A DNA stretch of 64,000 nt from CAYGYG01 sp964354155. GTDB lineage: Bacteria > Hydrothermota > Tepidihabitantia > SM23-42 > CAYGYG01. How positions within the stretch are numbered: the stretch's first letter is position 1; the number at the start of each line of letters is the position of its first letter. The notes beneath the pieces are model-generated. The model had not been told where the DNA came from, did no database searches, and was given only the letters and a program-made list of their open reading frames with translations. The stretch is taken from positions 48,284 to 112,283 of the forward strand of contig CAYGYG010000008.1 of the NCBI GenBank assembly GCA_964354155.1, written 5' to 3'. Shown here piece after piece: positions 17,787 through 26,546 of the stretch. A program made the position numbers and the translations under genes.

Positions 17787-19193
17787 CTAGGGCTTATTCA
17801 TAATGTGAATTGCCTTGCCGAAGAAATTCTCGGCCGCCTCCATTACCGCTTCCGATAGGGTCGGATGGGGGTGGACGGCCTCGGCGATGTCACCGACCTT
17901 CATGGCCTTTTCGATGGCCAGGACACCCTCACCAATCAAGCTTGGGGCTTCGGGTCCAAGGATGTGCAGGGCCAGAAGCTTTCCGGAATCGGCGTCGCCG
18001 ATTATCTTGACTAATCCCGCGTGCTCGGCCATGGCCGCAGCCTTACCCGAGGCGGCAAACGGAAATCGGCCAATCTTGATATTGGCACCCTGCCGGCGCA
18101 GCTGTTCTTCAGTCGCACCGACGCTGGCCAGGGGCGGGTCGGTAAAGATACAGCTGGGCATAGCGATGTTGTTGTAGGCTGTCTTGTGACCGGCGATGAT
18201 CTCAGCCACGATGATGCCTTGCCGGGACGCTTTGTGAGCGAGCAGGGGAGGCCCGACCACGTCGCCGATTGCAAACACACCGGGAACGCTGGTGGTAAGT
18301 GTCTGGTCAACGCTGATAAAACCGCGTTCATTCTTCTTGATGCCGATACCATCAATTCCCGCGGTGAGCGGCTTGCGGCCGACGGTGAGAAGGATCCGGT
18401 CGAATTCGCGGTCCACGGTGGTCCTGTCTTTTTGGCTGGCGATCTTCACCTGCAGGCGGTTTTTCTTGTCGACTTGCGCGACCGTGGAAGAAAGGATAAC
18501 CTCAATACCTTGCTTGACCAGGGCTTGATGAAGGGCGGTCACCATTTCACGATCCATGCCCGGCAGGATCTGGTCCATGATTTCGACAACGGTGACCTTC
18601 GAACCGAGCCGCGAATAGATCGTCGCCATTTCTAATCCCGACGCACCCGCGCCAACGACGAGCAGGGCTTGCGGAATCTCGGCAAGCTCTAATGCTTCGT
18701 CAGTGCCGATGATATCTTTGCGGTCGATGGCCAGCCCGGGCAGGTTGCTGGCTTCGGTGCCCGTGGCAACAACGACATATTCGGTGTCGACCTGGAGCTT
18801 CTCGCCGGTCGACTTCTTGACCACGACCTTCTTGGAGCTGGTCAGCTCGGCCTGGCCGGAAATCCAGGCCACGCCGTTACTCTTGAAGAGGTATTCAATG
18901 CCCTTGGTCAGTTTCGTCACCACGCCGTTCTTCCAGCGGCAAAGCGCGGCCGGGTCAATCCTCAGATTCTCCACGGTCATCCCGGCGGACTTCAAATGCT
19001 TGACTCTTTCGGCAACTTCCAGGACATGAGTCAGGGCTTTGGTCGGGATACATCCCCAGTTAAGACACAGCCCGCCGACCCGGGCCTTTTCAACGACCAA
19101 GGTCTTCTTCTTAAGCTGGCCGAGCCGGATTGCACAAGCATATCCGCCCGGGCCCGCCCCGATAACGACGGCGTCGTATTTTTCCGTATTCAA
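17787..19193 (-). CDS. lpdA: Dihydrolipoyl dehydrogenase
   Basis: FAD flavoprotein that reoxidises dihydrolipoamide of 2-oxoacid dehydrogenase or glycine cleavage complexes with NAD+. Visible are the FAD site VIGAGPGGYACAIR, redox cysteines GGLCLNWGC (C43, C48), the NAD site VVGAGASGLEMA near 180, and the C-terminal active-site pair HPHPTLSEA. Length 468 is typical. The start is TTG with AGGAGG 5 nt upstream, and the reading frame overlaps the stop of the sigma factor gene. No E1/E2 or gcv gene is nearby. With Tdh/Kbl making glycine, a glycine cleavage role is possible but unproven. Confidence 0.93.
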   Translation of the reverse strand: MNTEKYDAVVIGAGPGGYACAIRLGQLKKKTLVVEKARVGGLCLNWGCIPTKALTHVLEVAERVKHLKSAGMTVENLRIDPAALCRWKNGVVTKLTKGIEYLFKSNGVAWISGQAELTSSKKVVVKKSTGEKLQVDTEYVVVATGTEASNLPGLAIDRKDIIGTDEALELAEIPQALLVVGAGASGLEMATIYSRLGSKVTVVEIMDQILPGMDREMVTALHQALVKQGIEVILSSTVAQVDKKNRLQVKIASQKDRTTVDREFDRILLTVGRKPLTAGIDGIGIKKNERGFISVDQTLTTSVPGVFAIGDVVGPPLLAHKASRQGIIVAEIIAGHKTAYNNIAMPSCIFTDPPLASVGATEEQLRRQGANIKIGRFPFAASGKAAAMAEHAGLVKIIGDADSGKLLALHILGPEAPSLIGEGVLAIEKAMKVGDIAEAVHPHPTLSEAVMEAAENFFGKAIHIMNKP

Positions 19194-20014
19194 GATTCCT
19201 CCTCGATGTAGTCCTTGTAGATCACGGAACGCAGTTTTCTCAACGCCTGCTCGCGGACCAGGCGGACTCGTTCACGGGTGAGATTCATTGACTTGCTGAT
19301 CATCTCAATCGATTCGATCTTGCGGTCGCCGAGGCCGAAGGAACGTTCAACAATTTCCCGCTCGAGTCTTTCCAGAATGTCAAGGTGCCGTTTGATCATC
19401 GCCTGCAGTTCCTTGCGATGGTACAAGTCCTCGGGCGAGGGTATGGTCAGCGCATCGACCAGTTCCAGCCAGGGGGTCTTTTCATCTTCATCGGCGGTCT
19501 GGTCAAGCGAGATGTAGGTCAGCGGCTGCTGGCGTGCGAGGTTGACCTCTTCCGGTGATACCCCGATCTCGCGGGCAATCTCCTCGATCGCGGGCTCGCG
19601 GCCCAGACGATGGTAGAGCTTGTTGATGACACGGTCGAGCTTCTTGTCCAGCGTGCCGGTGGAGATCAAACCGTGCTCTTCGCTGATGGCGTCATAGATC
19701 GCCTTGCGTATCCACCAAATCGCATAGGTCAGGAACCGTACTTTTTTCCGTTCATCATAACGGCCGGCCGCCTCGATCAGTCCGCAGTTACCGGCATTGA
19801 CGAGGTCCGGCAGGGAGAGGCCACGGCGCAGGTATTTCTTGGCGACCGAAACGACAAACCGGAGATTGGATACAATAATTCTTTCCCGGCTGTCTTCGTC
19901 GCCCAAACGCGCCTTGCGTGCATGTTGCCGCTCTTCGTTCTTACTTAAGAGCGCTATTGCGCCAATCTCCTTGAAGTACTGATTCAGGTTGCGATTGCTG
20001 ACGCGCTTGATCAA
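19190..20014 (-). CDS. Sigma-70 family RNA polymerase sigma factor
   Basis: 274 residues with regions 1.2 (about 7-38), 2 (RERIIVSNLRFVVSVAKKYLRRGLSLPDLVNAGNCGLIEAAGRYD then FLTYAIWWIRKAI), 3 and 4 (SFGLGDRKIESIEMISKSMNLTRERVRLVREQALRKLRS). It lacks region 1.1 and resembles short RpoD/RpoS-type group 1-2 factors. A role in core or alternative transcription cannot be told from sequence. The start is TTG, supported by GGAGGG about 10 nt upstream. It overlaps lpdA by 4 nt, and htrA lies 26 nt further upstream on the same strand, so all may be one transcript. Confidence 0.92.
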   Translation of the reverse strand: MIKRVSNRNLNQYFKEIGAIALLSKNEERQHARKARLGDEDSRERIIVSNLRFVVSVAKKYLRRGLSLPDLVNAGNCGLIEAAGRYDERKKVRFLTYAIWWIRKAIYDAISEEHGLISTGTLDKKLDRVINKLYHRLGREPAIEEIAREIGVSPEEVNLARQQPLTYISLDQTADEDEKTPWLELVDALTIPSPEDLYHRKELQAMIKRHLDILERLEREIVERSFGLGDRKIESIEMISKSMNLTRERVRLVREQALRKLRSVIYKDYIEEES

Positions 20015-20040
20015 AACTCAGTTCCCTCCAAAGCGACGGA

Positions 20041-21543
20041 CTAAGGAACTCTAACCGAGACGAACCGACTGTGGCCGCCCTGCTTGATCTGGAAGGCATA
20101 GGTCTTACCCGACTTGAGTCCCTTAATCAGGCGTAAGTAGTCGGCAACGCTCTTAACGGGCTTGAGGTCGATTTTGGTGATGATATCGCCGCGCTTGACG
20201 CCGGCTTCATCACCCGGGCTGTCTGGTTGCACCTCGATGACGACAACGCCTTCTTTTTCGGCTACGCCCAGTTCCTTCGCTTCATCAGAACCGATATTGG
20301 CGACCTTGAGACCCAGTCCCGATTTTGCCTCTTGGGGCGCCGGCGCGGCGAGGTCTTCGGGCATCTCGGCCAGCCGAGCCCGTACCGTCATGGTCTTGCC
20401 TTCCCGGATTATCTTAAGCGGCACTTCGGCCCCGACCGGTGAATCGGCAACCATGAGGCGGAAGGATTCAACGTCGGCGATTCTCTTGCCATTGTATTCA
20501 ACAATGACGTCGCCGTCCTTGAGACCGGCTTTATCCGCCGGGGTGCCGGGGAGAATCTCCCCCAGGAGGACGCCCTCGGTACTGGCAAGGTTCATGCTCT
20601 CTTTGAGCTCCTCGGTGATCTGCTGGGGATAGACACCGAGGTAACCGCGGACGACCTTACCTTTGAGCTTAAGGTCGTCCGCCACTTTACGCGCCAGGGC
20701 GATGGGAATCGCAAAGCCGATCCCGATATTGCCGGGCGACATGCCGGTCGAGGTTATCGCAGTGTTGATGCCGATGACTTCGCCGTGAATGTTGATCAGG
20801 GGGCCGCCCGAATTGCCGGGATTGATTGCGGCGTCGGTTTGGATGAAATTCTGGTAAACCGGCCCTTCGGGCAGGGAGATTCCGGAACGATGCTTGGCAC
20901 TGATCACGCCCACGGTGACGGTACCGTCGAGCGCAAAGGGATTGCCGATGGCGATGGCCCAGTCTCCGACTTTGATCTCGTCCGAGTTGCCCAGCGGGGC
21001 CGCGGGCAGCGCCTCGTCGGCTTCAATCTTGAGCAGGGCGATGTCGGTTCGCGCGTCGGTGCCGATAATCTTGACGGCGGAGCCTTGGTACTCCTTCTTG
21101 TTCATCAACCGGACAATGATCTTGTCGGCATCGCGGATGACATGATTGTTGGTCAGGATGTAGCCCTTCGCATCGATGATCACGCCGGAGCCCAAGGTCT
21201 GGCTCTTGCCGATTTGCGGGGGCATCTCGCGAAAGAAATCCTTGAAGAAATCCTCGAATGGACCCTCAAAACGAAAACCGCGATTGGCCTGGACGATCTT
21301 GCGTTCGGCGCTGATGTTTACGACCGCCGGCATGACCTGGCTTGCGACCCGGACGAAAGGACTCTCACCCTCTTCGGTGACCAGCGGTATCGGCTGTTTT
21401 TTGATCATCCCCCGGTCTTGGGCTTGGGCGCGGTTCGAGAACGTACCGAGACTGCCCGTAATCACGATACCCAGCACAAAAGCGAAAATCACCGCCGTCG
21501 CGAGGATAATCCCCGCGGCCTTAAGCGATATTTTCTTTTCCAT
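20041..21543 (-). CDS. degP: HtrA/DegP family serine protease with two PDZ domains
   Basis: An N-terminal membrane anchor or signal (about 8-30) is followed by a trypsin-like domain with catalytic triad H134 (TNNHVI), D167 (RTDIALLKI) and S245 (GNSGGP). PDZ1 spans about 290-385 and PDZ2 about 405-500. The family degrades or refolds misfolded envelope proteins. The length (500) is usual for DegP/DegQ. SD GGAGG precedes the ATG. A small heat-shock gene lies directly upstream on the same strand, pointing to a stress-response neighbourhood. Confidence 0.93.
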   Translation of the reverse strand: MEKKISLKAAGIILATAVIFAFVLGIVITGSLGTFSNRAQAQDRGMIKKQPIPLVTEEGESPFVRVASQVMPAVVNISAERKIVQANRGFRFEGPFEDFFKDFFREMPPQIGKSQTLGSGVIIDAKGYILTNNHVIRDADKIIVRLMNKKEYQGSAVKIIGTDARTDIALLKIEADEALPAAPLGNSDEIKVGDWAIAIGNPFALDGTVTVGVISAKHRSGISLPEGPVYQNFIQTDAAINPGNSGGPLINIHGEVIGINTAITSTGMSPGNIGIGFAIPIALARKVADDLKLKGKVVRGYLGVYPQQITEELKESMNLASTEGVLLGEILPGTPADKAGLKDGDVIVEYNGKRIADVESFRLMVADSPVGAEVPLKIIREGKTMTVRARLAEMPEDLAAPAPQEAKSGLGLKVANIGSDEAKELGVAEKEGVVVIEVQPDSPGDEAGVKRGDIITKIDLKPVKSVADYLRLIKGLKSGKTYAFQIKQGGHSRFVSVRVP

Positions 21544-21752
21544 GTAGCCTCCTTACCCGGCCCGCAGCAATGGGCGGCGAGCCATGAGCTGAAAGACGAC
21601 CCGGTCAATCATACCACGGTTGACGCCGTTCTCTCGTGCTCGGAAAAGCGAGCGACGAAAGCTACAAACACGTAATCGGTGAAGTGGTTTCTTCCCCCGG
21701 GGTTTTCCGAGAAATATGATGATGCAATGGGCAGAGAGATACCAAAAACAAA

Positions 21753-22205
21753 CTAATTGACTTCGATGCTAACTTCGCGTTTTCGGTCTTTTTCGGCCTT
21801 GGGCAGGACGATTGTAAGGATGCCGTCCCGGTACTGGGCCTTGACCTTGCTGTTATCAACGTCTGAAGGCAGCGCGATCAACCGGTGGAACTTGCCGTAG
21901 GTGCGCTCGATTCGATGAAAGGTCTTGCCGTTTTCTTCACACTCGTGTTTGCGTTCGCCCGAGAGCGCCAGATTGTTTCCGACGACTGAGACTTTGATAT
22001 CATCTTTGGTCAGACCCGGGACCTCGGCACGCACCGTGATTTGATCGCCATTCTCTTCGATATCGACGAGCGGCAGCCAGGGGCCTTCGCGCCGGGCCGA
22101 CTCGGCCGGGACACGGCCGAAGAGAGAATCGAAAACACGATCCATGTCTTCGCGCCGCGCCGCGACTTCGTGTATCGGATGCCAGGCAATGATATGCTTT
22201 GTCAC
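21753..22205 (-). CDS. Hsp20 / alpha-crystallin small heat shock protein
   Basis: ATP-independent holdase chaperone. The ACD domain spans about 40-150: VDIEENGDQITVRAEVPGLTKDDIKVSVVGNNLALSGERK, then GKFHRLIALPSDVDNSKVKAQYRDGILTIVLPK and a C-terminal extension. A GTG three codons upstream overlaps the AAGGAGG site, so I take the next GTG (22205), 7 nt from the SD, giving 150 residues. It sits between a small coiled-coil gene and htrA on the minus strand. Confidence 0.9.
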   Translation of the reverse strand: MTKHIIAWHPIHEVAARREDMDRVFDSLFGRVPAESARREGPWLPLVDIEENGDQITVRAEVPGLTKDDIKVSVVGNNLALSGERKHECEENGKTFHRIERTYGKFHRLIALPSDVDNSKVKAQYRDGILTIVLPKAEKDRKREVSIEVN

Positions 22206-22225
22206 CGTTCTCACCTCCTTCCTGT

Positions 22226-22546
22226 CTACTTTTCTATCTTTCTACCCATTGCACCATCTACCGACTTGAGTTCTTCTTCTTTTTTCCCCCGCAGCGCCTC
22301 GAGCTTCTTGATCAGCTCGACGGTCTCCGCCACTTTCTTTCCTTTGAGAAAATTGCGTTTTTTCCGTACGATCCCGTCGTCGTAGACAAACCCACCGAGA
22401 TCGGCAAAAGCTTTCTCGAGTCGCCGGTTTAGGTCAAACAACTCGAGCTTAATCTTGCCTTTTCTTGTCAACAGCTCGGCTTCACGGGCGACCGTCTGCG
22501 ACGTCTCGCCCAGCCACTTCTTAACGTCTTCCCAGAGTGTTTTCAT
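22226..22546 (-). CDS. Small charged helical protein, unknown function
   Basis: 106 residues, rich in Lys/Glu/Leu and predicted almost fully helical. A heptad-like stretch runs over GKIKLELFDLNRRLEKAFADLGGFVYDDG, with a second helix KKVAETVELIKKLEALRGKKEEEL. It has no signal peptide and no cysteine. It lies 20 nt upstream of hsp20 and 43 nt after frr on the same strand. The pattern LGGFVYDDG between two helices recalls short proteins found beside stress genes, but I recognise no named family. Confidence 0.7.
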   Translation of the reverse strand: MKTLWEDVKKWLGETSQTVAREAELLTRKGKIKLELFDLNRRLEKAFADLGGFVYDDGIVRKKRNFLKGKKVAETVELIKKLEALRGKKEEELKSVDGAMGRKIEK

Positions 22547-22589
22547 GTTTTCAATCAGTTAGACAGACGGCGCGGCCGATGGTTTAGCG

Positions 22590-23147
22590 TCAGATTTCCA
22601 TCACTTCTTTCTCTTTCGTTTTGAGGATTTCGTCGACCGATTTAATGCTGTCATCAGTTGTCTTCTGGATTCGGCTCGATAGCTGACGGGATTCGTCCTC
22701 GGAGATCTGCTTGTCCTTCTCCTGCTTCTTAATCAAATCGTTGGCTTCGCGGCGGATATTGCGGATCGCAACCTTCGTGTCTTCACCCAATTTGTGCACC
22801 AGTTTGATCAAATCCCGACGACGTTCTTCGGTCAGGAGCGGGATCGAGATGCGAATAAGGTTGCCGTCGTTGTTGGGCACGAGCCCGGTCTGAGCCTTGT
22901 AGACCGCCTTTTCGATTTCGGGGAGAACGCTCTTGTCCCAGGGCTGGATAACGATCATCTTGGGGTCGGGGATGCTGATCGCCGCGACCTGGTTGAGCGG
23001 CACCTGATTGCCGTAGTACTCGACCTTAATGCCGTCAAGGAGTGCCGGGCTGGCGCGACCGGTTCGCAGTTTTGCCAGTTCCTGGACCAGCAGGTCGCTG
23101 GTCTTCTTCATTCTGTGCTTAGTCTCTACTTCGATGTTTGCGGGCAT
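22590..23147 (-). CDS. frr: Ribosome recycling factor
   Basis: RRF splits post-termination ribosomes together with EF-G. Its 185 residues match the family. The sequence shows the conserved ELAKLRTGRASPALLDGIKVEYYG and PWDKSVLPEIEKAVYKAQTGLVPNNDGNLIRI blocks, and the C-terminal helix with EERRRDLIKLVHKLGEDTKVAIRNIRREA. SD AAGGAGG precedes the ATG. It is the last gene of the rplM-rpsI-rpsB-tsf-pyrH-frr string, separated from pyrH by 157 nt. Confidence 0.96.
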   Translation of the reverse strand: MPANIEVETKHRMKKTSDLLVQELAKLRTGRASPALLDGIKVEYYGNQVPLNQVAAISIPDPKMIVIQPWDKSVLPEIEKAVYKAQTGLVPNNDGNLIRISIPLLTEERRRDLIKLVHKLGEDTKVAIRNIRREANDLIKKQEKDKQISEDESRQLSSRIQKTTDDSIKSVDEILKTKEKEVMEI

Positions 23148-23304
23148 AGAACCTCCTTAGATCTGTTAGAAGGCTCCGAGAAGGCTGACCGAAGGCAGAA
23201 CAAAGGCCGGGATAGCCGGATTGCCTCAGAAAATGGAAGGCTCACGCCGCCCCTGTGCCCTAATCGCCTTCTTAGTACCTTCTCAAGCCGTATTTGAGCC
23301 ATCG

Positions 23305-24075
23305 CTATGAAACTATCGTCCCGATCCGGGGATTGACAATCGCTTTGCTGAGCGGGTACTTATCGAAATTGAAGACATGGATCGTGATCTTGTGCTCGGC
23401 GCAGAGACTGAAAGCCGCCGTGTCCATCACGCCCAAACGTTTGCGGATGGCTTCATTGTAGCTCAGGTGCGAGTAGAATTTTGCTTTCATATCTTTCATC
23501 GGATCGCGGTCAAAGACCCCGTCGACCTTGGTGCCCTTGATGATTGTGTCGGCGCCCAACTCCACCGCCCGCAGGGCCGTCGCGGTGTCGGTCGTAAACG
23601 CCGGGTTACCGGTACCGAAGACGAAAACCAGGACCCAGCCTTCATCGTAGAGCGCGCGCGCTTGGGCCAGCGCGAAGCGCTCGACCAGGCCGTCCACGGC
23701 AACGCCGCTGTAGAGGCGTGTCTTGACCTTTTCTTTTTCCAGGAAGTACGTAAGCATCAGGCCGTTAATCAGGGTCGCCGTCATACCCATCCAGTCGGCC
23801 TGGATCCGGTCGATTCCCTCGAGGTCACGGCCGCGACAGATATTACCGCCCCCGACGACCAGGCCGATTTTGAAACCGGAACGACTGAGAAGTTTCAGTT
23901 CATGGGCCAGGCGCCTGAAGGTGGGGATCGAAAACAACCCGTCGCCGCCCAGCATTTCACCGGAGATCTTTATGATCAGGCGCGCGCCGTGCTTGCGTCG
24001 GTGCGGCGGGAGCTTATCGGTCAGGGAAGGGGTGACGTGTTCAAAGATACGTTTCCGAGATGAACGCTTTGCCAT
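23305..24075 (-). CDS. pyrH: UMP kinase
   Basis: Hexameric amino-acid-kinase-fold enzyme that phosphorylates UMP to UDP. Motifs: IIKISGEMLGG (P-loop equivalent), GLVVGGGNICRG, ADWMGMTATLINGL, VFVFGTGNPAFTTDTATALRA and the C-terminal MDTAAFSLC. At 256 residues it carries a basic N-terminal extension of about 30 residues (SSRKRIFEHVTPSLTDKLPPHRRK) compared with the usual ~240. No other good start lies closer to the domain. It is placed between tsf and frr as in many bacteria. Confidence 0.95.
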   Translation of the reverse strand: MAKRSSRKRIFEHVTPSLTDKLPPHRRKHGARLIIKISGEMLGGDGLFSIPTFRRLAHELKLLSRSGFKIGLVVGGGNICRGRDLEGIDRIQADWMGMTATLINGLMLTYFLEKEKVKTRLYSGVAVDGLVERFALAQARALYDEGWVLVFVFGTGNPAFTTDTATALRAVELGADTIIKGTKVDGVFDRDPMKDMKAKFYSHLSYNEAIRKRLGVMDTAAFSLCAEHKITIHVFNFDKYPLSKAIVNPRIGTIVS

Positions 24076-24098
24076 GCCCGGCCGGATTTTGGGGAGGT

Positions 24099-24686
24099 CT
24101 ACTCGCCCAGTTTGAACCTGATGAATCGGCGGATTACGATATTCTCGCCGAATTTTGCGATGTGTTCTTTGGTGTACTCGCCGACCGTCTTTTCCGGAGA
24201 TTTGACAAAAGGTTGCTCGAGTAAACAGACGTCGGAAAAGAACTTCTCCAATTTCCCTTTCACGATGTTTTCAATCACCTGGGGCGGCTTGCCCGAGGCC
24301 GCAACCTGACTCGCATAGATTTCCTTCTCTCGGTCAATCACTTCCTTGGCAACATCCTCGCGGCTGATGCATATCGGGTCCGCCGCGGCAATCTGCAGGG
24401 CAACATCGCGGACAAAGCGGCGAAATTCAGGGGTCCGGGAAACGAAATCGGTTTCGCAGTTGACTTCGATCATCACGCCGAGGCGTTCCCCGGGATGGAT
24501 GTAGGCATCGATGACACCTTCTTTGGCGGCCCGGCCCACCTTCTTGTCGGCCTGGGCAATTCCTTTCTTGCGCAGCGCCTCGACCGCCTGCTCGAGGTCG
24601 CCTTTTGATTCCACCAGCGCGTTCTTGCACTCAACAATTCCGGCCCCGGTTCTTTCCCGGAGATCACGGACTTTCTCAAGATCCAC
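24099..24686 (-). CDS. tsf: Elongation factor Ts
   Basis: EF-Ts is the nucleotide exchange factor of EF-Tu. The UBA-like N-terminus (VRDLRERTGAGIVECKNALVESKGDLEQAVEALRKKG), the TDFVSR motif and ECKNAL are diagnostic. I start it at GTG 24686 rather than the upstream ATG, because the extra 21 residues lie in rpsB and an AGAGGGGG site sits 6-7 nt before the GTG. At 195 residues it is a short EF-Ts, as in several phyla lacking the second half. It overlaps rpsB by 11 nt. Confidence 0.95.
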   Translation of the reverse strand: MDLEKVRDLRERTGAGIVECKNALVESKGDLEQAVEALRKKGIAQADKKVGRAAKEGVIDAYIHPGERLGVMIEVNCETDFVSRTPEFRRFVRDVALQIAAADPICISREDVAKEVIDREKEIYASQVAASGKPPQVIENIVKGKLEKFFSDVCLLEQPFVKSPEKTVGEYTKEHIAKFGENIVIRRFIRFKLGE

Positions 24687-25416
24687 TGGCCCCCTCTTTG
24701 TCGACCGGCGCCGTCTCGGGGGTATCTTCGAATCCCTTGCGGCCCTCAATCACCGCGTCGGCCACGATCTTGCTGATGAGTTCGATCGACCTCAGCGAAT
24801 CGTCGTTACCTGGTATCGGCAGATCGATCAGTTCCGGATCGACGTTGGTATCAGTGATGGCCACGATCGGGATTTGGAGCCGGCGCGCTTCGCGCACCGC
24901 AGTAATCTCTTTATTAACATCAACCACATAGACGACCCCCGGCAAATTATCCATTTCCTTGACGCCCTTGAATACCTTGAGCAGTTTGACATGCTCTTTG
25001 TCGACGCGAATTGCATCCCGGGGCGACATCATCTTGAGGCGGCCGTCATCCTTGATGCGTTCGATCTCGCGGAGACGGCCAATGCGCTGGTAGACCGTTT
25101 GGAAATTGGTCAACAGCCCGCCCAGCCAGCGTTCGGTCACGTAGGTCGCGCCGCAACGCACGGCCTCGGCTTCGATGACATCTTTGGCCTGCCTTTTTGT
25201 GCCGACGAAGAGGATGCCTTTACCTTCCTCCATATTCTTGACAATCACGCTGCAGGCCTGTCTCAGGCACTCCAGTGTCTGGTTTAGGTCGATGACGTGG
25301 ATGCCCTGTTTCTTGCCGAAGATGTACTTCGCCATCTTGGGATTCCAGCGCTTGGTGCGATGGCCGAAGTGTACGCCGGCTTCGAAAAGCTGGTTGACAT
25401 CAATGCGATCGAACAA
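24676..25416 (-). CDS. rpsB: 30S ribosomal protein S2
   Basis: Standard S2 of 246 residues: VNQLFEAGVHFGHRTKRWNPKMAKYIFG, LFVGTKRQAKDVI, WLGGLLTNFQT, VVYVVDVNKEITAVREARRLQIPIVAITDTN.DPELIDLPIPGNDDSLRSI. The start is TTG with an AAGGAGA site 6 nt upstream, as the next methionine falls deep inside the fold. It is followed by tsf, the nearly universal S2-EF-Ts pairing. Confidence 0.97.
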   Translation of the reverse strand: MFDRIDVNQLFEAGVHFGHRTKRWNPKMAKYIFGKKQGIHVIDLNQTLECLRQACSVIVKNMEEGKGILFVGTKRQAKDVIEAEAVRCGATYVTERWLGGLLTNFQTVYQRIGRLREIERIKDDGRLKMMSPRDAIRVDKEHVKLLKVFKGVKEMDNLPGVVYVVDVNKEITAVREARRLQIPIVAITDTNVDPELIDLPIPGNDDSLRSIELISKIVADAVIEGRKGFEDTPETAPVDKEGASGS

Positions 25417-25431
25417 GTTCGTCTCCTTCGA

Positions 25432-25821
25432 TTACCGTTTCGAGAACTGGAAACGCTTGCGGCGCTTGGCCAGGCCGTACTTCATTCTTTCTTTCTCCCT
25501 CGAATCGCGGCTCAGCAGTTTCGCGCTCTTGAGAGGCGGTCTCAAATTCGGGTCGTGCTTGATGAGTGCTCGCGCGATACCCAGGGAAATTGCGCCGGCC
25601 TGGCCGGCAATGCCGCCGCCGGTCACCTTGACTTTGACGTTGAAATTACTGCCCAGGCCTGACGTTAGAAGCGGCGACTTAATAATGTCGACCAAGTCCT
25701 TCCGGCCGAAGTACTTCAGCGGTTCCATGCCATTGACCGTGATTTCACCGCCACCCGGGATGAGCCATACTTTCGCAGTAGCCCGTTTCCTGGTGCCGGT
25801 TCCGTACGCTACACTTTCCAT
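25432..25821 (-). CDS. rpsI: 30S ribosomal protein S9
   Basis: 129 residues starting MESVAYGTGTRKRATAKVWL. The sequence contains the S9 hallmark GGGIAGQAGAISLGIARAL and ends in KRRKRFQFSKR, the basic tail that reaches the P-site tRNA. The ATG is preferred over an upstream TTG because GGAGG precedes it and the extension has no family match. Follows rplM by 39 nt. Confidence 0.97.
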   Translation of the reverse strand: MESVAYGTGTRKRATAKVWLIPGGGEITVNGMEPLKYFGRKDLVDIIKSPLLTSGLGSNFNVKVKVTGGGIAGQAGAISLGIARALIKHDPNLRPPLKSAKLLSRDSREKERMKYGLAKRRKRFQFSKR

Positions 25822-25860
25822 AAACCTCCGTTTCAAATAAGAGGAGCGACCGGGATAACC

Positions 25861-26289
25861 TTAAGCATTGAGCGGCTTAAACGTCATCCCCTTGAAAGAA
25901 TGACTATCCGAGCAGAGCAACTTAAGTCTTTTTAAACGTTTGGAGCGAAGCCGGTTCTTGGGCAACATCCCGGAGACGCCATGGTAGATAACGCGCTTGG
26001 GGTCCTTGCCGCAGACTTGTTCCAAGCTCAATGCCTTGAGCCCACCCGGATATGTCGAGTGAGTGTAATAGATCTTGTCGGTGAGCTTCTTCCCGGTAAC
26101 CTTGAATTTGTCGGCGTTGACGACCACGACAAAATCACCGCAATCAAGATGGGGCGTGTATGTCGGCTTATGCTTGCCAATCAAAACCGATGCAATTCTT
26201 GAGCATAATCGCCCAAGCGTCCGACCCTTGGCATCAACCAAATACCATTCACGCACGATCTCGGTTGGTTTCTTGACTTTAGTTTTCAT
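25861..26289 (-). CDS. rplM: 50S ribosomal protein L13
   Basis: 142 residues from the ATG at 26289, the usual L13 length: EWYLVDAKGRTLGRLCSRIASVLIGKHKPTYTPHLDCGDFVVVVNADK, then YYHGVSGMLPKNRL-type motif (VIYHGVSGMLPKNRLR). An open extension upstream (14 residues) has no match to L13. First gene of the translation operon, with a leader of ~135 nt to its promoter that could hold autoregulatory structure. Confidence 0.96.
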   Translation of the reverse strand: MKTKVKKPTEIVREWYLVDAKGRTLGRLCSRIASVLIGKHKPTYTPHLDCGDFVVVVNADKFKVTGKKLTDKIYYTHSTYPGGLKALSLEQVCGKDPKRVIYHGVSGMLPKNRLRSKRLKRLKLLCSDSHSFKGMTFKPLNA

Positions 26290-26424
26290 AGTTCTTTCGT
26301 ACACTCTCCAGGCGAATGCAACGAATGACATCGAATATCACGAGTATCTAAACATTCGGTTCTTTCGCTGTGATTCGACCGATTCGCTGAAACTCCAATA
26401 AAAAACAGCGAAGACAGACTATGA

Positions 26425-26452
26425 ATATATCCAGGAATCGAAGTTTGTCAAC
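26425..26452 (-). promoter_or_regulatory. Promoter of the rplM-rpsI-rpsB-tsf-pyrH-frr operon
   Basis: On the minus strand TTGACA (26452-26447), 16 nt, TATATT (26430-26425). Confidence 0.6.
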
Positions 26453-26546
26453 ATCAGCTTTTGCAGAAATGATGGAGCAGGCCCCGTTTTGACGGGGCAG
26501 GACGGGGTCCGGGATGTCGTTGGTTTCAGCGGGAACCGTTGCCCAA

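Noticed and set aside
17787..19193. Part of a pyruvate dehydrogenase operon
   Set aside because: No E1 or E2 gene is adjacent. Neighbours are a sigma factor and a secreted protein, so the complex it serves cannot be told.
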